A stretch of DNA of 64,000 nt from assembly GCA_964017145.1 (NCBI GenBank), contig OZ024847.1, positions 3,658,001-3,722,000 of the forward strand. Direction: 5' to 3'. Source of the stretch: Agrocybe praecox (lineage: Eukaryota; Basidiomycota; Agaricomycetes; Agaricales; Agrocybaceae). The first letter of the stretch is position 1. Each line of letters opens with the position of its first letter. Below are positions 44,740 to 57,465 of this stretch, piece by piece. The notes below the pieces were generated by a model, which saw only the letters and a list, made by a program, of their open reading frames with translations, was not told the DNA's origin and made no database searches. Both the position numbers and the translations under genes were made by a program.

Positions 44740-45811
44740 ATTCACATTGATAAAAGCATACTCAAGAAATAGGACTTCAAAAGAATGTACTTCTCCCTGA
44801 TATATACACAAATTTATACAATAAGGGGACTTTTAACGTGATAGTCGCAGGAGCAATTATTCCGCCGTGCACGCTGTTCAATGATACGGTATACAAGCAC
44901 ACAATTCAAAAGGCAGACGCCATCGCATCGGCTTATGTGTTTGCTCTCAGGGGAACAATAAGGGCGCACCTCTTCGGTGTTTACAAAGATTTCGCAGATG
45001 GACGCTTATTTAAAATCAACGTTTCTTACGAACGGACATAGATGCCAGTCGAGTGCATCATCATTCACAACGAAGCACGTCATTATCTTGTACCATCAAC
45101 GCCCCTTACAGTTATTAAATTCCCTTTTCACCGGCATCGAACACGCACTGCTTCCACGCCCAACCTCTTAGTGGGATAGTTTGATAGCAATACAAATATA
45201 TATTTTCGTTGTTTATCTACTAATTTTTTGGCGAATGCAAAGGGCGTGCCTCTGAAGTGCATCAGAGGATTTAGGGTATGGGCGCTTATTTTTTACTTGC
45301 CTGTGGAAACAAGACCCTACGTTTACACCCTTTCCATGGAAAAGAGAATTTGGCACCTCTTTACCAATTCAAAGAAGATCGCGATCATTATCCGTACTGG
45401 CCACATATCAAAAAAAACATAGAACATAAAGGGTGCAAAATACTACCCAGTACATAACCCCAAAAAAGTGGACGACCTGCAAGTTACGCAGAAATATGGC
45501 ATAAACAATTGAGGGAAAACAACGAGAGAAATAAACAAAATTAACATAAGGTAGGTCGAAAGGAAAGAAGGATATGAACTGAAATAAGAAGAATGACAAG
45601 TGATTAATAGTATGTAGAGTATTCGTTGAATATATAGTTCCGACGTTATCAAAAAGCAAAGAAGCGAAAATGGATCGTCGCATGAGGAGAACTGCATAGA
45701 TGGACAAAGGATGGAATACGTGGATAGGAACACAAGACGAACCGGAAAAACTCCACAAATCGGAACCAATCATGGTCGTAAACATAAATACGTCGTCACA
45801 CCGCTTATCGC
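44740..45811. other. Intergenic DNA
   Basis: No supportable gene. Frames at 44838-45041 and 45228-45422 are short and unrecognised; the minus frames at 45408-45785 are AT-driven. Confidence 0.4.
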
Positions 45812-47398
45812 TTAAGCCTTCGCACCGAGTACAGCTGGTGGCTGGTGGTGGTGGTGTACGCTACCAGGAGGAGTAACAACCGTTGGGCTGCTAGCGCCAG
45901 CAGAGGGGACGACCAATGCCTCCAACCGCTCCTCCAAGCCCCTGCCCAGCCCCTGCCTTTCCCATTCTCCGCCAAGGTTGTTATTCTCCAACACAGCAAT
46001 GCTGTCCCTCTTCCCGGTATGCGAAAAGAGTGAAAATCCATGTAAAGACGGCGTAGCACTCGTATTCGCACTTCCGGCAGCGAAAAGCGCCGATGTCTGG
46101 AGGGATGGAGAATGTGAAGCTGAAACTTGTTGTTGGGCATGGATTGCGTTCACGATGTTGAGCCCGCTTACGCTGGGAATATGCGGCGGTTCTGAGGACG
46201 TGCTGGCGCAGGTTGTGAGAGAAGAAAGGGGTTGGGCGGTCGCTGGCGTAGATGAGAGTAAATCAGAGTACGACATGAAAGAAAGTCGTTTCTTCGGGAC
46301 ATGAATGGGTGAAGGAGGATATGAAATCGGTGAAGTAGCTGACGGTGAAGTGGTTGAAAGCAACGTGGGCGATAGAGGAATCGATGAAAGTCCAGGAGAT
46401 GGCAATGTCGTGTTGTTCAATTCTTGGTTCATAGTCTGGAGACGCGGAGACGCGGAAGCGGAAGTAGATGGGGAGAGGTCTGCGGGAGGCGTGGTGATCG
46501 AAGGAACAGCAGTGATGGTCGTTCCCGTATCGCTCGTGTGCAGGTGTGGTCGTGGTGGCGACGATGAAGTTGATACCGAGCCCAGTTGCAAACCAAGGAC
46601 AGAAGCAGGGGTGGCCTGAGCCTGAGACGAAGATCCGCCAGAGACGGGAACAGGAATGCTTAGCAGAACTTCTCCGGTGCCCCTTTGCTGTGTCCTGGTA
46701 CTGTGCGGACTCGGACTGCGGCTCCTGAAACTTCCAATCGGGCTTGCGAGCCCACTCGTTGTCCCAAAAGCGTCAAACGAAATGGAGGATGAAGATGCTG
46801 GTGTTGCTGCCGGTGCGACTACTTCCACGTCTTCGAGTCCACTAAGGATCGCTGCCGCACTATCCAGAACCGAAGGCACGGCCTGCTCAAGGGCTTCGGT
46901 ACCCTTGGCTCGTGGAATACGATGGGGATTTGTTGGGTGATGGTGATGATGCAGCGTAGATGGCGGTGAAGGAGGGAGTATAGGCTCGATGTCTCGTTCA
47001 AAAATAGCTGAGGAAGATGAATGTCTGCATATTTTCACGTCAATTGCGACCTCATACCAAGGATGAAGGGAAACTTACATTGAGGTGGGCGAAGATGGAA
47101 TCGACGTGGGGGATTTGGAACCCCCTCCAATACGAGGATCACCTGTTCTCAAGTGCTGTGAAATCCTGTTACCCGCTCCACCCCCAGATCCTCCCCGAGC
47201 TGTCGGAGACAACCCTAGTGCGCTTTGAGATGTCATATGCTTGAGGTCTATCGGTGGAGGCGAGCTGACCGCTGGGCCTGCAAGAACAGTTGGTCAGTGC
47301 CACATTGCTAACGAAAACCAAGTTTCTGAAATCCTACCTCGAGTAGGAGCAGCCGTCAACGACGGTTCCTTGTTCAAACCTGCGGCTGTATGACTCAT
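45812..47398 (-). CDS. Ser/Pro/Thr-rich protein of unknown function
   Basis: Minus-strand exons 47338-47398, 47079-47277 and 45812-47024 join in frame to 490 residues, starting MSHTAAGLNKEPSLTAAP. The true start lies in exon 1; an in-frame ATG at 47038 is inside an intron. The protein is mostly disordered and rich in Ser, Pro and Thr. Denser blocks that may be functional are GTEALEQAVPSVLDSAAAIL, KKRLSFMSYSDLLSSTPA and EWERQGLGRGLEERLEALVV. A His run (HHHHH) occurs near residue 105 and another close to the C-terminus. No signal peptide or membrane span. The composition suggests a regulatory or scaffold protein, possibly phosphorylated, but that is a guess. Confidence 0.75.
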
Positions 47399-49089
47399 AG
47401 CGTAAGATGGAAAGTACTGCGAGTCAGACGAATGAGCGAAAGTATAAGTGAGTTGGTGGTGGATGGCGTTGTTTAAATGTTTAAGAGAAAGAGAGAGAGA
47501 AGGAAGGAAAAGGAACCGTTCATTCTCACCGACACAATCAGGATGATGATGTAAAGATTGTTAGGTAACCATTTCCCTTGTATCCCGGCATCTGGTTCTC
47601 GATGTCGGTGTCTCGGCATGACTGCATTTCCCGGAAATTGCCGAGGGTGTTCAGCGCTGAACGGGAGTCAGAAATGGCCGCATATACCTGCATCGCAATA
47701 ACCCGATAAAGCATTCTTCGATTTTCAAAGTGCATATATGCGTGTCATTTCGCGATTTGCTTGATAGTCTTCAAGACAACTTCGAGGTTCAGGGGGATGA
47801 TATTTCCTAGAAACATGTCAGTCGTATGCACAGAGTGGGAATAATGACGAAGTAGCAGAGATATGGTAAGAAGGCTCTCGCATTAAACATACAGCTGATG
47901 CTTCGCTTGTCTTCTGCTTTCCTGTTCTTCAGTCTCGCATTCACCGGTGGGCATGAAAAATTTGATGAAAGCTCAAGAGATAAAATACTCTGAAGGAGAG
48001 GACGTATAAGAATGAGACAGTGGTGGTAAGGAAGGAGGTGTAATTAAGAGGAAGAAAAGAAAATGCAATAATGCGCGAGAAGTATCATCCCACGTGTTCG
48101 CGATGTCTGGCCTAAGTAACTTTTTGGCATACCGGAGAACTCTATAATCGTAATATAGATAGATTAAATTTGTGCACAGATCGACGAAGCAGAAAATGAG
48201 ATCCTGCTAGGCCCAGCTGGAATCTCTTTGGGCCGTTAGCCTCTGGGCGTCAATATTTCAAATTTCCAACACCCAAGTTCAACTTCCTTAGGTACGGTGC
48301 AATATTATGTATCTCACTTTCAAATTTTCGTTTTCACGTCTTCCATACCATCGAAAAGATAATATTGGGAATACATATCAATACCTTTACACTCAACGCG
48401 AACCTGGTGCTGATTGAAAGCTTACACTACGACTCCTGGAATAGAATATAAGAAAATATACATATAGCAAAGCGAAGACGAGGCAGCTCGCTTTTTCTTT
48501 GAAGCAAGTACGTATATCATGGAATGAATGAATATCATACAGCGTGATTGTACCGGCTACCGGCATACCCTTTATGGTCCATTTTGCAGCTTGATCAGAC
48601 GGATCATTCAACGTCATGCATCATTCATGATGAGAACAGCTTTAAAACCTTCAACTTTCTATGTATATTACATCAGAAGATCAACACTTGGCCGACAGAT
48701 TCAGATACCCGCGAAGGATGGGGAGGATGTATCTCACCTCACTCCAAGTTTGAATATATATGTCAACAGTCAACGGAATTTGCTGAGAAGGAACACGGAA
48801 TGATCGACACAAGGTAGATAGTGTACGTCAATCACGTTTCCAGAGGCAATGCTATAGATAGATATAGAGATAAAGTTTGGAGACCATGAAACAGTCGATG
48901 TATAATCTTAGGCCCACAAAGAAACCAGTGCGATCGCGATTCTTCTTGGACTCAAGGCACTCGCGTAGAAAGTATGCACGTACTGGAAAGCTATGAAAAT
49001 AGATAAGGTGCATACAGAAAAAATGAAGCATTGCTAATGTCAAGCTTCTATCAGATAACGAATGAAATCACGTCTCCCTGATCAACAGC
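47399..49089. other. Intergenic DNA
   Basis: No supportable gene. A GA-rich run at about 47487-47512 (CT-rich on the minus strand) lies about 100 bp upstream of the Ser/Pro-rich gene and could be its promoter CT tract. Confidence 0.4.
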
Positions 49090-50224
49090 TCATGGGGTGA
49101 TGGAATTTAGTGCGCGCGATTCGTCTGGACGTCTAGTCTTCAATTCCCATAGCCCATGACGACCCCTCACCAATCCTTCAAGGATGCATTCGTCAACAAG
49201 GTAGTCAACTCGCTTTACACCCTGCGACTTAATCTCATCGTCTCCGTTAAACCTCTCGGAAAACGCCATCGAGATGAAATGACGCTCTTCGTGACCAAGC
49301 TCCTCGTTGTAAAAGTCCTGGGAAATGATGGGCGTGTGCATGTACTGGTGGATATCATAAATAGCATCAAAGACTGTGATGTATGGCCCACTCTTTGCCG
49401 TTAAATCAATGTACCATGGGAGCATAGGATGATATATCTTCATATGATTGAACGGTGGGTTCACCGCTGGAGGATTCAGATCAGATCCTATCAGGGAGGG
49501 ATGTAGGTTGACATTGGCGGGCATAAACGTTGGACTTCTGAGATTAAATTGAATTGGCGGGCGTTGCTGATTGTACGATAGCATGGGGTGCAATGCGCGT
49601 TTCACTGGGTCTGTGACTACATTGGATGAGAAAGCAAAGTTGACATAAGGGTTAAAATCATAGTGTACCTTTATTGTATACCGATCGCCTCTTGAAGATA
49701 CCGTTGGCATATGCCTTGATCCCAGGTCTTGAGAAGTAGTCGGGTCTCCAATATTCCGGCCGCTTCGCGAGATTGTTCGCATCGTAGACTGGAATGCTCG
49801 AATCCACTACGGTTAAAGGAATGGTATGACGCTGCAATGGACCTGCGTCTACAGTATGGGTTCTAATTGGAAAGCCTCCTTGACCACCGACAACCCTATC
49901 AGCTCCTTCAGCTCCAGCGCTAAACCTGACTCCTGTGATTGGCTGACCGGTCATCGACTCGAATGGCGTATTTGGAGCTGGGCCATGAGTAGGCGTATAC
50001 GGTGTAAAATTCTGCAGCCCTTGCGTGTACCCAGGAAAAGGGGAGTATCCCTGTGACTGTAAAGTAAGATTTGGATTTGGCGCCCAGCCCCCTCCAGGTG
50101 AGTGCGGTGATGGAGGTCCCCACGGCATACCCCAGGTTCCTGATGTTACAATAGGAGCAGATGCTGGGGGTGGTCGACTATAATATGGAGTATACCCCCA
50201 TGGTTGGCCGCCAGGGTCTAACAT
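49090..50224 (-). CDS. DUF6699-type protein B (5'-truncated paralog)
   Basis: Exons 49669-50224 and 49090-49616 join in frame to 360 residues from the ATG at 50224 (MLDPGGQPWGYTPYYS). The Gly/Pro/Tyr-rich N-terminal part is clearly homologous to protein A at 22205-23924 (GTWGMPWGPPSPHS, FESMTGQPITG), and the C-terminal domain matches it: KRALHPMLSYNQQRPPIQFNL, YHPMLPWYIDL, then ECILEGLVRGRHGLWELK. The intron before the domain is conserved in phase. The first exon of A and the His-rich patch are absent. Similarity stops shortly upstream of the ATG, so B seems to be a partial duplicate that uses an internal Met. It has a 20-residue C-terminal extension compared with A. Function unknown. Confidence 0.75.
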
Positions 50225-50286
50225 CGTCCCGGCCCAGCCTCCGCTCGACGCAGTGCTGCGTCGCCTACTGGGTATCTGCCTCGGCC

Positions 50287-50640
50287 TTACCGCATGTTCA
50301 TTGGGTTGAGTACCCTTTGTTGAAATGTTTTCGGAAGAATTTTCGTGTGAACTATATAATCACTCGCTGACTTAATCTCATAACTGAAATCGATAGACCA
50401 CGAAATAACGTACTTCGAACGGGGATATAATCGTGAATCCTTATGCCTTATGACTTTGAAGCCGGGAGGAAGGTTAATAGGCGGTTCAATCAAGCTGTTC
50501 TGAATATGAAGAGACAGGTTTTAACTCTACCTTCAGAAAGGAAGTATGACTACGTACCATTTCGTTGCACTGGGACTTGTACCTTGTCACTGAAGTCGAT
50601 TCAGGTGGTGATGACGAAGTGATCTATGTAGTTGGTCGCT
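50287..50640 (-). CDS. Unrecognised exon pair upstream of DUF6699 B
   Basis: On the minus strand, sequence ending ...RYKSQCNEM at about 50558 can be spliced (GTACGT...TTCAG) to 50287-50498, giving a continuous protein-like stretch with NLPPGFKVIRHKDSRL and SRSKYVISW-like text. No start codon and no domain can be assigned. It could be the broken remainder of a gene into which the DUF6699 copy was placed, or a 5' part of that gene. Confidence 0.25.
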
Positions 50641-51483
50641 TCAGCTGAAATGCAACAATTTTCAAAAATGAGCCTTTGGTAAACTGTTAATTCTCTTTGC
50701 CGCATCGTTTGTAACAGGAATGTGGACTTACTTGCACACGAAACTTGGTAGTGATCAGAGCTGCGTACGCCAATTTCGGCCCATCCGACACATGTGAATT
50801 GTGGGAATTTCTGACGTCATCGAGTTTCGGACAAGTTCACCGCTCAGTTGGTCACAGTGAACCTTTTGAAAGTCCTCGACCGTTTTAAGAGACAGAGAAG
50901 TGCATTACTACTATAGTCGTCTTTAGACACCGGCCTCTGCATTCTCCCTCACCACCGGGTAGTTATTTTCCATGTTGAGATAGCATCCCCGCTTGCCACT
51001 AATTATCTCCTAAGGCGCCTTGGATCCATACGTCGCAAATCACACCATTTGCTCTTCCATCTCGCGAAGATGTCAAGCAAGACTTCGAAACATTCAAGTA
51101 GTTGAGTTAGCGCTGCGGATCACTGACCGCCTGGGAAAGGTGGGTCAAAACCAGTTAAATCACTTTCGTCGAGAAATCTGTTCTTCCAATGTTCTTCACG
51201 ATTAACTTCGCAGATACAGTCTTATTACAGCGTCGTCAGCTGGCATGAATGATCCTGACCTCCATCCTCATGAGATCCCGCCATTCATCTCGTTCCCTAC
51301 CAAGGGTCTTGTAATTTATTCGTGTATCGCGTGGCGGGGCATATTCATGGCGAACTTACTTCCCACGTGGGTAGGTCAAATGATCTTATCTCTGGCCGTT
51401 CTACGAAAATAAACATGCAAAGCGTACTAAAAGACCTAAGAGTTTGTGCTGTGCTAGGATATCTTCCACGAATTCCAGAGAGC
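50641..51483. other. Intergenic DNA upstream of OPT transporter
   Basis: No supportable gene. An in-frame ATG 24 codons upstream of the chosen OPT start is at 51412. A short protein-like run beginning MNDPDLHPHEIPP is at 51244, but it does not connect in frame. Confidence 0.35.
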
Positions 51484-54400
51484 ATGTTGTCAGCAAGCGA
51501 CGAAACGGACGCAAAATACGAGAAGACGAGCGAAGGCCTACCTGTGGAAGAAAGGTCTTCCAAATCTCTTTCTGAGAAGGAAGATGCAAAGGTTCAGGTC
51601 TCTGAACTAAGCACCGCTGACATTGGAGACGTGTTTACCGAAGGACCTCGCTTGATCGATCTTGGTGAAGATGGTAAAGAGCGGCCCATTGGTGAGTCGT
51701 TACGAGTGTCCCTTAGACCTTATCAGCACGTTGATGAGGGTAAATGTTTTCAGAGACCGATTTGGATTATTCGACGCGTCTGTTATCATTGGAAGACGAT
51801 CCAAATTTACCTATATGGACCTTTCGCATGTGGTTTCTGTCCTTGGGCTTATCATGCTTCGGTGCGGTGCTGGGACAAATTTTCGTACGTGTACTTCTTC
51901 AAAATAATTGAGTTTAACTCACTCATATTCCGTATCGCACCAGTACTTTCGTCCACAGACTGTAAGCATCCTCATATTCAACAAGTTTTGGTGATTAATA
52001 TCGTATCCTGTGTATTAGCTCACTGTCAGCCAGCTGTTTCTCCAGGTATACTTGCGTCCGTTTACTTTCCCATACTTATGTCTAACTTCATGCCTCTATC
52101 CAGATCATATCATTTATTCTCGGAAAGGTCCAGTTATAACTACACGATTTTTGGATGCCGTTTTCACTCAATTTCGTGATTCATAGATACTAGAAGAGAT
52201 TATGCCGGGACCGGGAGGTCCTTCGAGATTCAGAACCCCTGATACGAAATTTTGGAGGTATACTTACCTTCGTGATACCACTTTTACATGAAGCTAACTC
52301 TCATCTCGGAGATTCATGAATCCTGGACCTTTCAGTGAGAGAGACATATCTATTGTCGTAGAAATTCTGGTCTTATCGATGAGTCAGATATCAAGGAACA
52401 CGTTGCAATAACCATCATGGCATCGACAGCTTCGTCTTCCGCCCTTGCTATTAGTATTTTCGCCGCCCAAGATCTATATTATAACGTTCGCCCAAACGTT
52501 GCCGTGGGTATATTCACGTGAGTGAATATTCTCCTGATATTTAGACTCGAAAGTGATACTTGCCAGCTTGATTGCTTCTCAATTGATTGGCTACGGAACA
52601 GCAGGCGAGTTTGATATACCTTCCGACTAATGCAGATCTAACAATGATTTTATGCGTAGGTATCATGCGTAGTTTTCTCGTGTATCCGACGTTCGCGCTG
52701 TATCCGCAACTCATACCAAGCGTCCAATTATTCGACGCATTGCATCGAGGACAAGCCGCTGTGATGCAAAGGAAACGCTTGAAATTTTTCTGGACAGTTT
52801 TTATCGTAATATTCGTATGGGAATGGTTCCCGGTAAGCTTTGTTCAATAAATCTCTTCTTCTCACCAGCTCACGCGCGACGATCAGGAATACATTGCCCC
52901 GTTAGTAAATTCACGCATGAAATTACACAAGACCCCCAACTGAATAACAACTTTTAGGACACTCACCGGTATTAGTATTTTCTGTCTGGCAAACCAAAAA
53001 AGTCCATGGTTTACCCGCATATTTGGTCCGTTTTGCGTGACATCTTTCTGCCATTTTAAGCGCCTAAAGGTATTTCTGATAGGTGGGGCTGCTGGGAATG
53101 AAGGCCTCGGAGTGTTTTCGATATCTTTAGACTGGGCGTATATAGGATCAGGCGGAAACTCCATTGGAGCACTCTTCACGCCGTTGTCAACTCAGCTTTC
53201 ACTATACGGAGGGTGTTTAGTTTGCATGTAAGCTTATTACATCCGCGTACACATACCATCGACGCACTAAACACTTCGTAAAGTATCGCCTTCTGTGCAT
53301 GTTATGCGGCGAACACATGGAATGCGCAGAACTTCCCATTCTTGACGCAGTTGCTATACTACGAGAACGGCAAGTCGATCGCAACCTTCAACCCATTCAT
53401 GTTTATTCACGTTGTGCAGGGACTGAATACAACCAACTCGCAATTTTGAACGACGATTTTACACTGAATGAGGAGAAACTTGCCCAACAGGTGGGAAGAA
53501 TATGTCTCAGTTCTCCTTCAGACGTTGATGTGATTGTTCTCGCTAGGGACTCCCGTGGTACGCAGCTTCTCAACTTCTGTTCAAAATCAGTAGAACGATG
53601 TACATTGGAGGTATTGTCCTCACTGCTATGAAAAAAATTGTTGACTTTATTTGATATACAATGCACATTGCAGCGGCGATCACGCACTTTTTCCTCTGGC
53701 ATTACCGCACTGTTTACAAGATTATTCGGGACTACCGGGTACGTACATACTGCCACGTTCAGCTCTCAAAGCAATTTCGGACTCACGATTAAATTCGAAG
53801 ACAAAAACATGCGATGATCCTCATTATCGTCGAATGAAGGTGTATATTAACGAAACCTCTTATGTGGTATGTTAATACTGACACGTCATGGCAAGATTTA
53901 TAAGGAAATGTCCAACTGGTGGTACCTCATCATATTAGCAATTACCACTGCGGTAGCGTTGGGAACAACTTATGCCGCTAAGTCAGGACTTCCTTGGTGG
54001 GCTTTCTTTGTAGCGTTGTTGTTTGCCTGGATGTTCGTTCCTATCATCGGAACAGTGAGTCGTCCGTTTCCACGGAGTTCCAGCTTCTAATATAATCTAG
54101 CTCAATGCAACCGTTGGATATGCGCCTAGTATCGAGAACATGGTCCAGGCTCGTACCGTTTTATCTCAAACTAAATCCTTTAGTTCTTATCCTGATGTAT
54201 AGATGCTCGGAGGTGCACTCGTCCCTGGAAAACCAGTGGCGAATATGTATTTCACAATGTACGGATTCAACCCGGTCACCCAAGCATTGAACCTACTCCG
54301 TGATCTTAAGCTGGTGAGAGGGTTTATACTTTTGCGTTAGTTTGGGCACAGAATCAATTTTTGGTTTAAAATATAGGGCCAGTATACGAAACTTCCTCCC

Positions 54401-55497
54401 AGGGTAACATTTACAGTTCAGACTATTGGCACCATAGTGGTATGTTTTAACGGTATATTAAACTCCCGCTCTTGTATGCCAACACCCCTCTTCATTTTCT
54501 CCTAAAAAGGGCGGATTGTTGAACTTCGTAATTGCTAAAGTCGTCCTCACTTCTCAAAGGGAGGTTCTGCATGCAGTGCAGGGAACGAACGTATGGTCTG
54601 GCCAGCAAGTAGGTTTGATTATACTATACCGTATTCGGAACATGTTAAAAACAGATTTTTGCCGTGAAATTTTATAGGTGCAATCTTATAACAGTGACGC
54701 GATTTCATGGGGCGCGCTCGGTAAACCGCTGTATGCTCCTGGAACACGATATGGTGTACGCTCAAACATAATCCCCTTGATATTAACAACTGACTGACTG
54801 AGTCGCTTAGTTCGTCCCATATATGCTGCTCGTCGGTCTCGGTTGCCCCATCCCTTTCTGGCTCCTACACCGTAGATTCCCCAAGTTCGGATTCAATTTT
54901 GTCTTCACCCCAATCCTCGTTGGTGTGTTTTCTTACTTTTTTCTTTTTGTCTCAACGTATAACACGTCGGTACGACTTTACAGCTGAACTTGGATTCCTG
55001 AGCGTCGGAATCAACTCTGCCGTCTTCACTCGATTCTGCCTGACTGTATTCTCTCAATATTATCTCCGAAAGTTAGTATTATTTCACTATGCTACGCTCG
55101 ATACATTATCATTTTTATTGAATAGGTATCGTGCGCCTTGGTTCCGCAAATATAAGTGGGTTTTATTCTATCTCCTCCCCTAAATCTTACTCTGACCCGC
55201 TTATGATGTCTTTCCGTGAAGTTTCTTGTTGAGTGCAGCACTCGATGGAGGGACTTCTGTAAGCATAATTATCCCCGACATCAATCTTTTCTCAACGTGT
55301 ACGAACCGCATTTAACAGGTTATGATATTTGTCTACACTTTCGCTGTTGGTGGTGGGAGTGGGAGAGTTATTCCATTCCCGAATTGGGCACTTGTGAGTA
55401 CTTGCGTATGGTTATAAAGGAAATTAGTTCATCTTTCTTATGCATCATAAAGAATCCGGAGGGAAACCCCGACTATTGCCAGAGGTTAAGTAATTGA
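51484..55497 (+). CDS. OPT-family small oligopeptide transporter, 30 exons
   Basis: The family text runs in order from ETDLDYSTRLLSLEDDP to the end: FGAVLGQIF, YFRPQT, LTVSQLFLQ, IISFILGK, ILEEIMPGPGG, MNPGPF, KEHVAI, FAAQDLYYN, YPTFALYPQLIP, RLKFFW, FGGAAGNEGLG, YYENGTEYNQ, MLGGALVPGKPVANMYF, LGFLSVGINSAVFTRF and the C-terminal GNPDYCQRLSN. Thirty exons between 51484 and 55497 give 2331 nt, 776 residues, and all phases match. Exons of 14 nt (52887-52900), 18 nt (51944-51961), 23 nt (52312-52334), 24 nt (52104-52127) and 27 nt (52019-52045) are needed to keep family motifs. Three introns start with GC (52605, 53370, 54149). OPT proteins are proton-coupled plasma-membrane importers of tetra/pentapeptides or glutathione with 12-16 spans. 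The start could instead be the ATG at 51412. Confidence 0.9.
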
Positions 55498-57465
55498 ATT
55501 GTGGTCCAACAACTACATTTATGACGCGGTTGCTTCTCTTTTCCGTGTAAATTACGGAAATCATAAATATCTTCAGAAAGTGCCAATGATTGAGTGCCAG
55601 GATCTTCCCATAAATGTTGGTGATGTGAAGGGACACGAAAAGAGTTACTATGTTACGTCTATCTCATTCCGTGATCTGTCGTACGTGTTTCTCAAGGAAT
55701 CGCCTCCGTAGCAGACGCGTCTGGAAGCATTGTTTGTATGACAGACAGGCTGGATGACTCAATTCGCGAAGTTAGAAACAGGTCCTCAATCGACGATCCT
55801 CCTCACCTTAAGCAGTCAATTGCACGGCGGAAGAGATTTCTAAACAAAGGCTCCACTCCGGAAACAGGACGGGCCTATCTCTTGAAAGCAGCATACAGGT
55901 AGTGGAAAACATAGACATAACGCTATTGACTCACAAAATAATCCCAGCGGTTTTATTGATATTCGAATCAACTAACCACTTTCCCCTGCATTGGACATCC
56001 TCCTCGAACCGTCCTCACGATATCTTCGACTGTCCCGACGGTACCACCCACTTGGGGGGGGGGGGGGCGCATCATTCAGCCCCTGATATATCGAAATAAG
56101 GAGGACGAGAATACCCTGTTAACACCGTCTCTATCCTTCCTTTTGATACTGCACCGCTATCGTCTGCATGGTCTGCGTCGCGACACGACTAGAAACTGCA
56201 AGCGTTTCCCACAACTAAGCTCGCGCAGCAAGTTATCGAACAGTTACTGCTCAATGCGAGGTATGTATGTGAGAAGAACCTAATCATAAATCGTACCTAC
56301 GGTGTATTTTCCATTGAAATTCAAACTGATTCCTCCAAGATCCCTGTGTCATTAATTTCCTTAGTCGGATCACTGTTGAACGTTGAACATTGAACGTTAA
56401 ACCAAGTTTTCGGTAAATTAAGGCCGAAAATTTCAGTGTATTCGTTGCTTACCCGCCCGGTGGGTCATGGATATAAGCATAAAAATCGACGAATGGACTC
56501 AACGTTCAGACCTCAGACCTAGAGCCTAGAACAAGGAATTTCGACCACCAAGTTTGTGCCTATCGTGCCGGGGAAAGGACAAACTCGGATGCTCGTGATC
56601 ACTGCTCGAGAAGTTGAGTTTGGCTCGTACTGCGGCCTCGCAAGGTGGCAGTAACGATCGAGGAATAATCTTATTCTGCTAAGCGCGTCGCTAGGCTGAC
56701 AGGATCGACGCTATCTAATCTAATCTAACCGGGTTCATTGCACTGCCACATTGCGTGCCGGAGTTTACGCCAACCAGTGGCACCCCTCCATCATCTTGCC
56801 ACCTCCGACAACCTTGATTCATCTTGTCATCTTCTGTTCCACCTTCATTCCCTGATTCTTAAGTTTCAACCACATCCCCCAGCAGATGCAGCAAGCCACC
56901 CTCATTGGGACACATGTCAATTGTTCTTCCCAAGTCGACGTTGAGAGTGGTCTTTGTTGGGGAGGGTGTGCGTAAAGGGAGAGAATGCTCGGAGGACGTT
57001 GAGATGCAGTACATGCTTAGCAAGTTTCGTAGTGTGTTAATTTCGTCGTTTCGCGCAGTACTGATCCATCATTCAACATCAGTAACTAGCAACTTAAACA
57101 AAACCGTTCGGAAATGTATACTCTCGGGTCGCCTGAATACGAATCACAGAGTCAGAAAACACAGCAAACGCCAGTGAAGCAACGCTGTCGTAATCAATGA
57201 CGGGTGGCCTTTCACAGTTTCTTCTGGAAGGGAGGAAAGGAGAGGTGTTGGCTTTTGCAGTTTGGGATTTTGAGTGTAAGCGGGCGAGCATTGTTGATCA
57301 CTGCGAGTACACGGTGTATGAAACTGGCCTCGGAAGTTCTGGGCTGGACCAACAACAACACTTCGACTTACCTCGGCGGAGACTCGCAATTAGCTATATT
57401 CACCACCTGGACTCGCTGCCTCGCCGTCGTTACTCGCCTTTTGCTCCCTGTTGGAATACGGTTAG
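55498..57465. other. Intergenic DNA with unrecognised coding-like fragment
   Basis: A protein-like open stretch at about 55679-55900 (IASVADASGSIVCMTDRLDD..., later NKGSTPETGRAYLLKAAYR) and a following piece with HFPLHWTSSSNRPHD may be remains of a gene that I cannot identify. A 14 bp G homopolymer lies at 56054-56067. The ATTGCACTGCCACA 14-mer is at 56737-56750, again after TCTAATCTAATCTA. No intact gene seen. Confidence 0.35.

Noticed and set aside
45812..47038. Single-exon 408-codon reading of the Ser/Pro-rich gene from ATG 47038
   Set aside because: That ATG lies inside an intron ending ATATGCAG at 47025; two upstream exons with matching phase give a better start at 47398.
53739..53800. 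Frameshift in the OPT gene near 53740
   Set aside because: It disappears when the 62 nt intron from CGG|GTACGT to TTCGAAG|ACA is used, restoring DYR-TKTCDDPHYRRMK in frame.
56054..56067. 14 bp G homopolymer as a functional element
   Set aside because: No gene or quadruplex-forming spacing nearby; most likely a simple slippage tract or a sequencing-sensitive spot.
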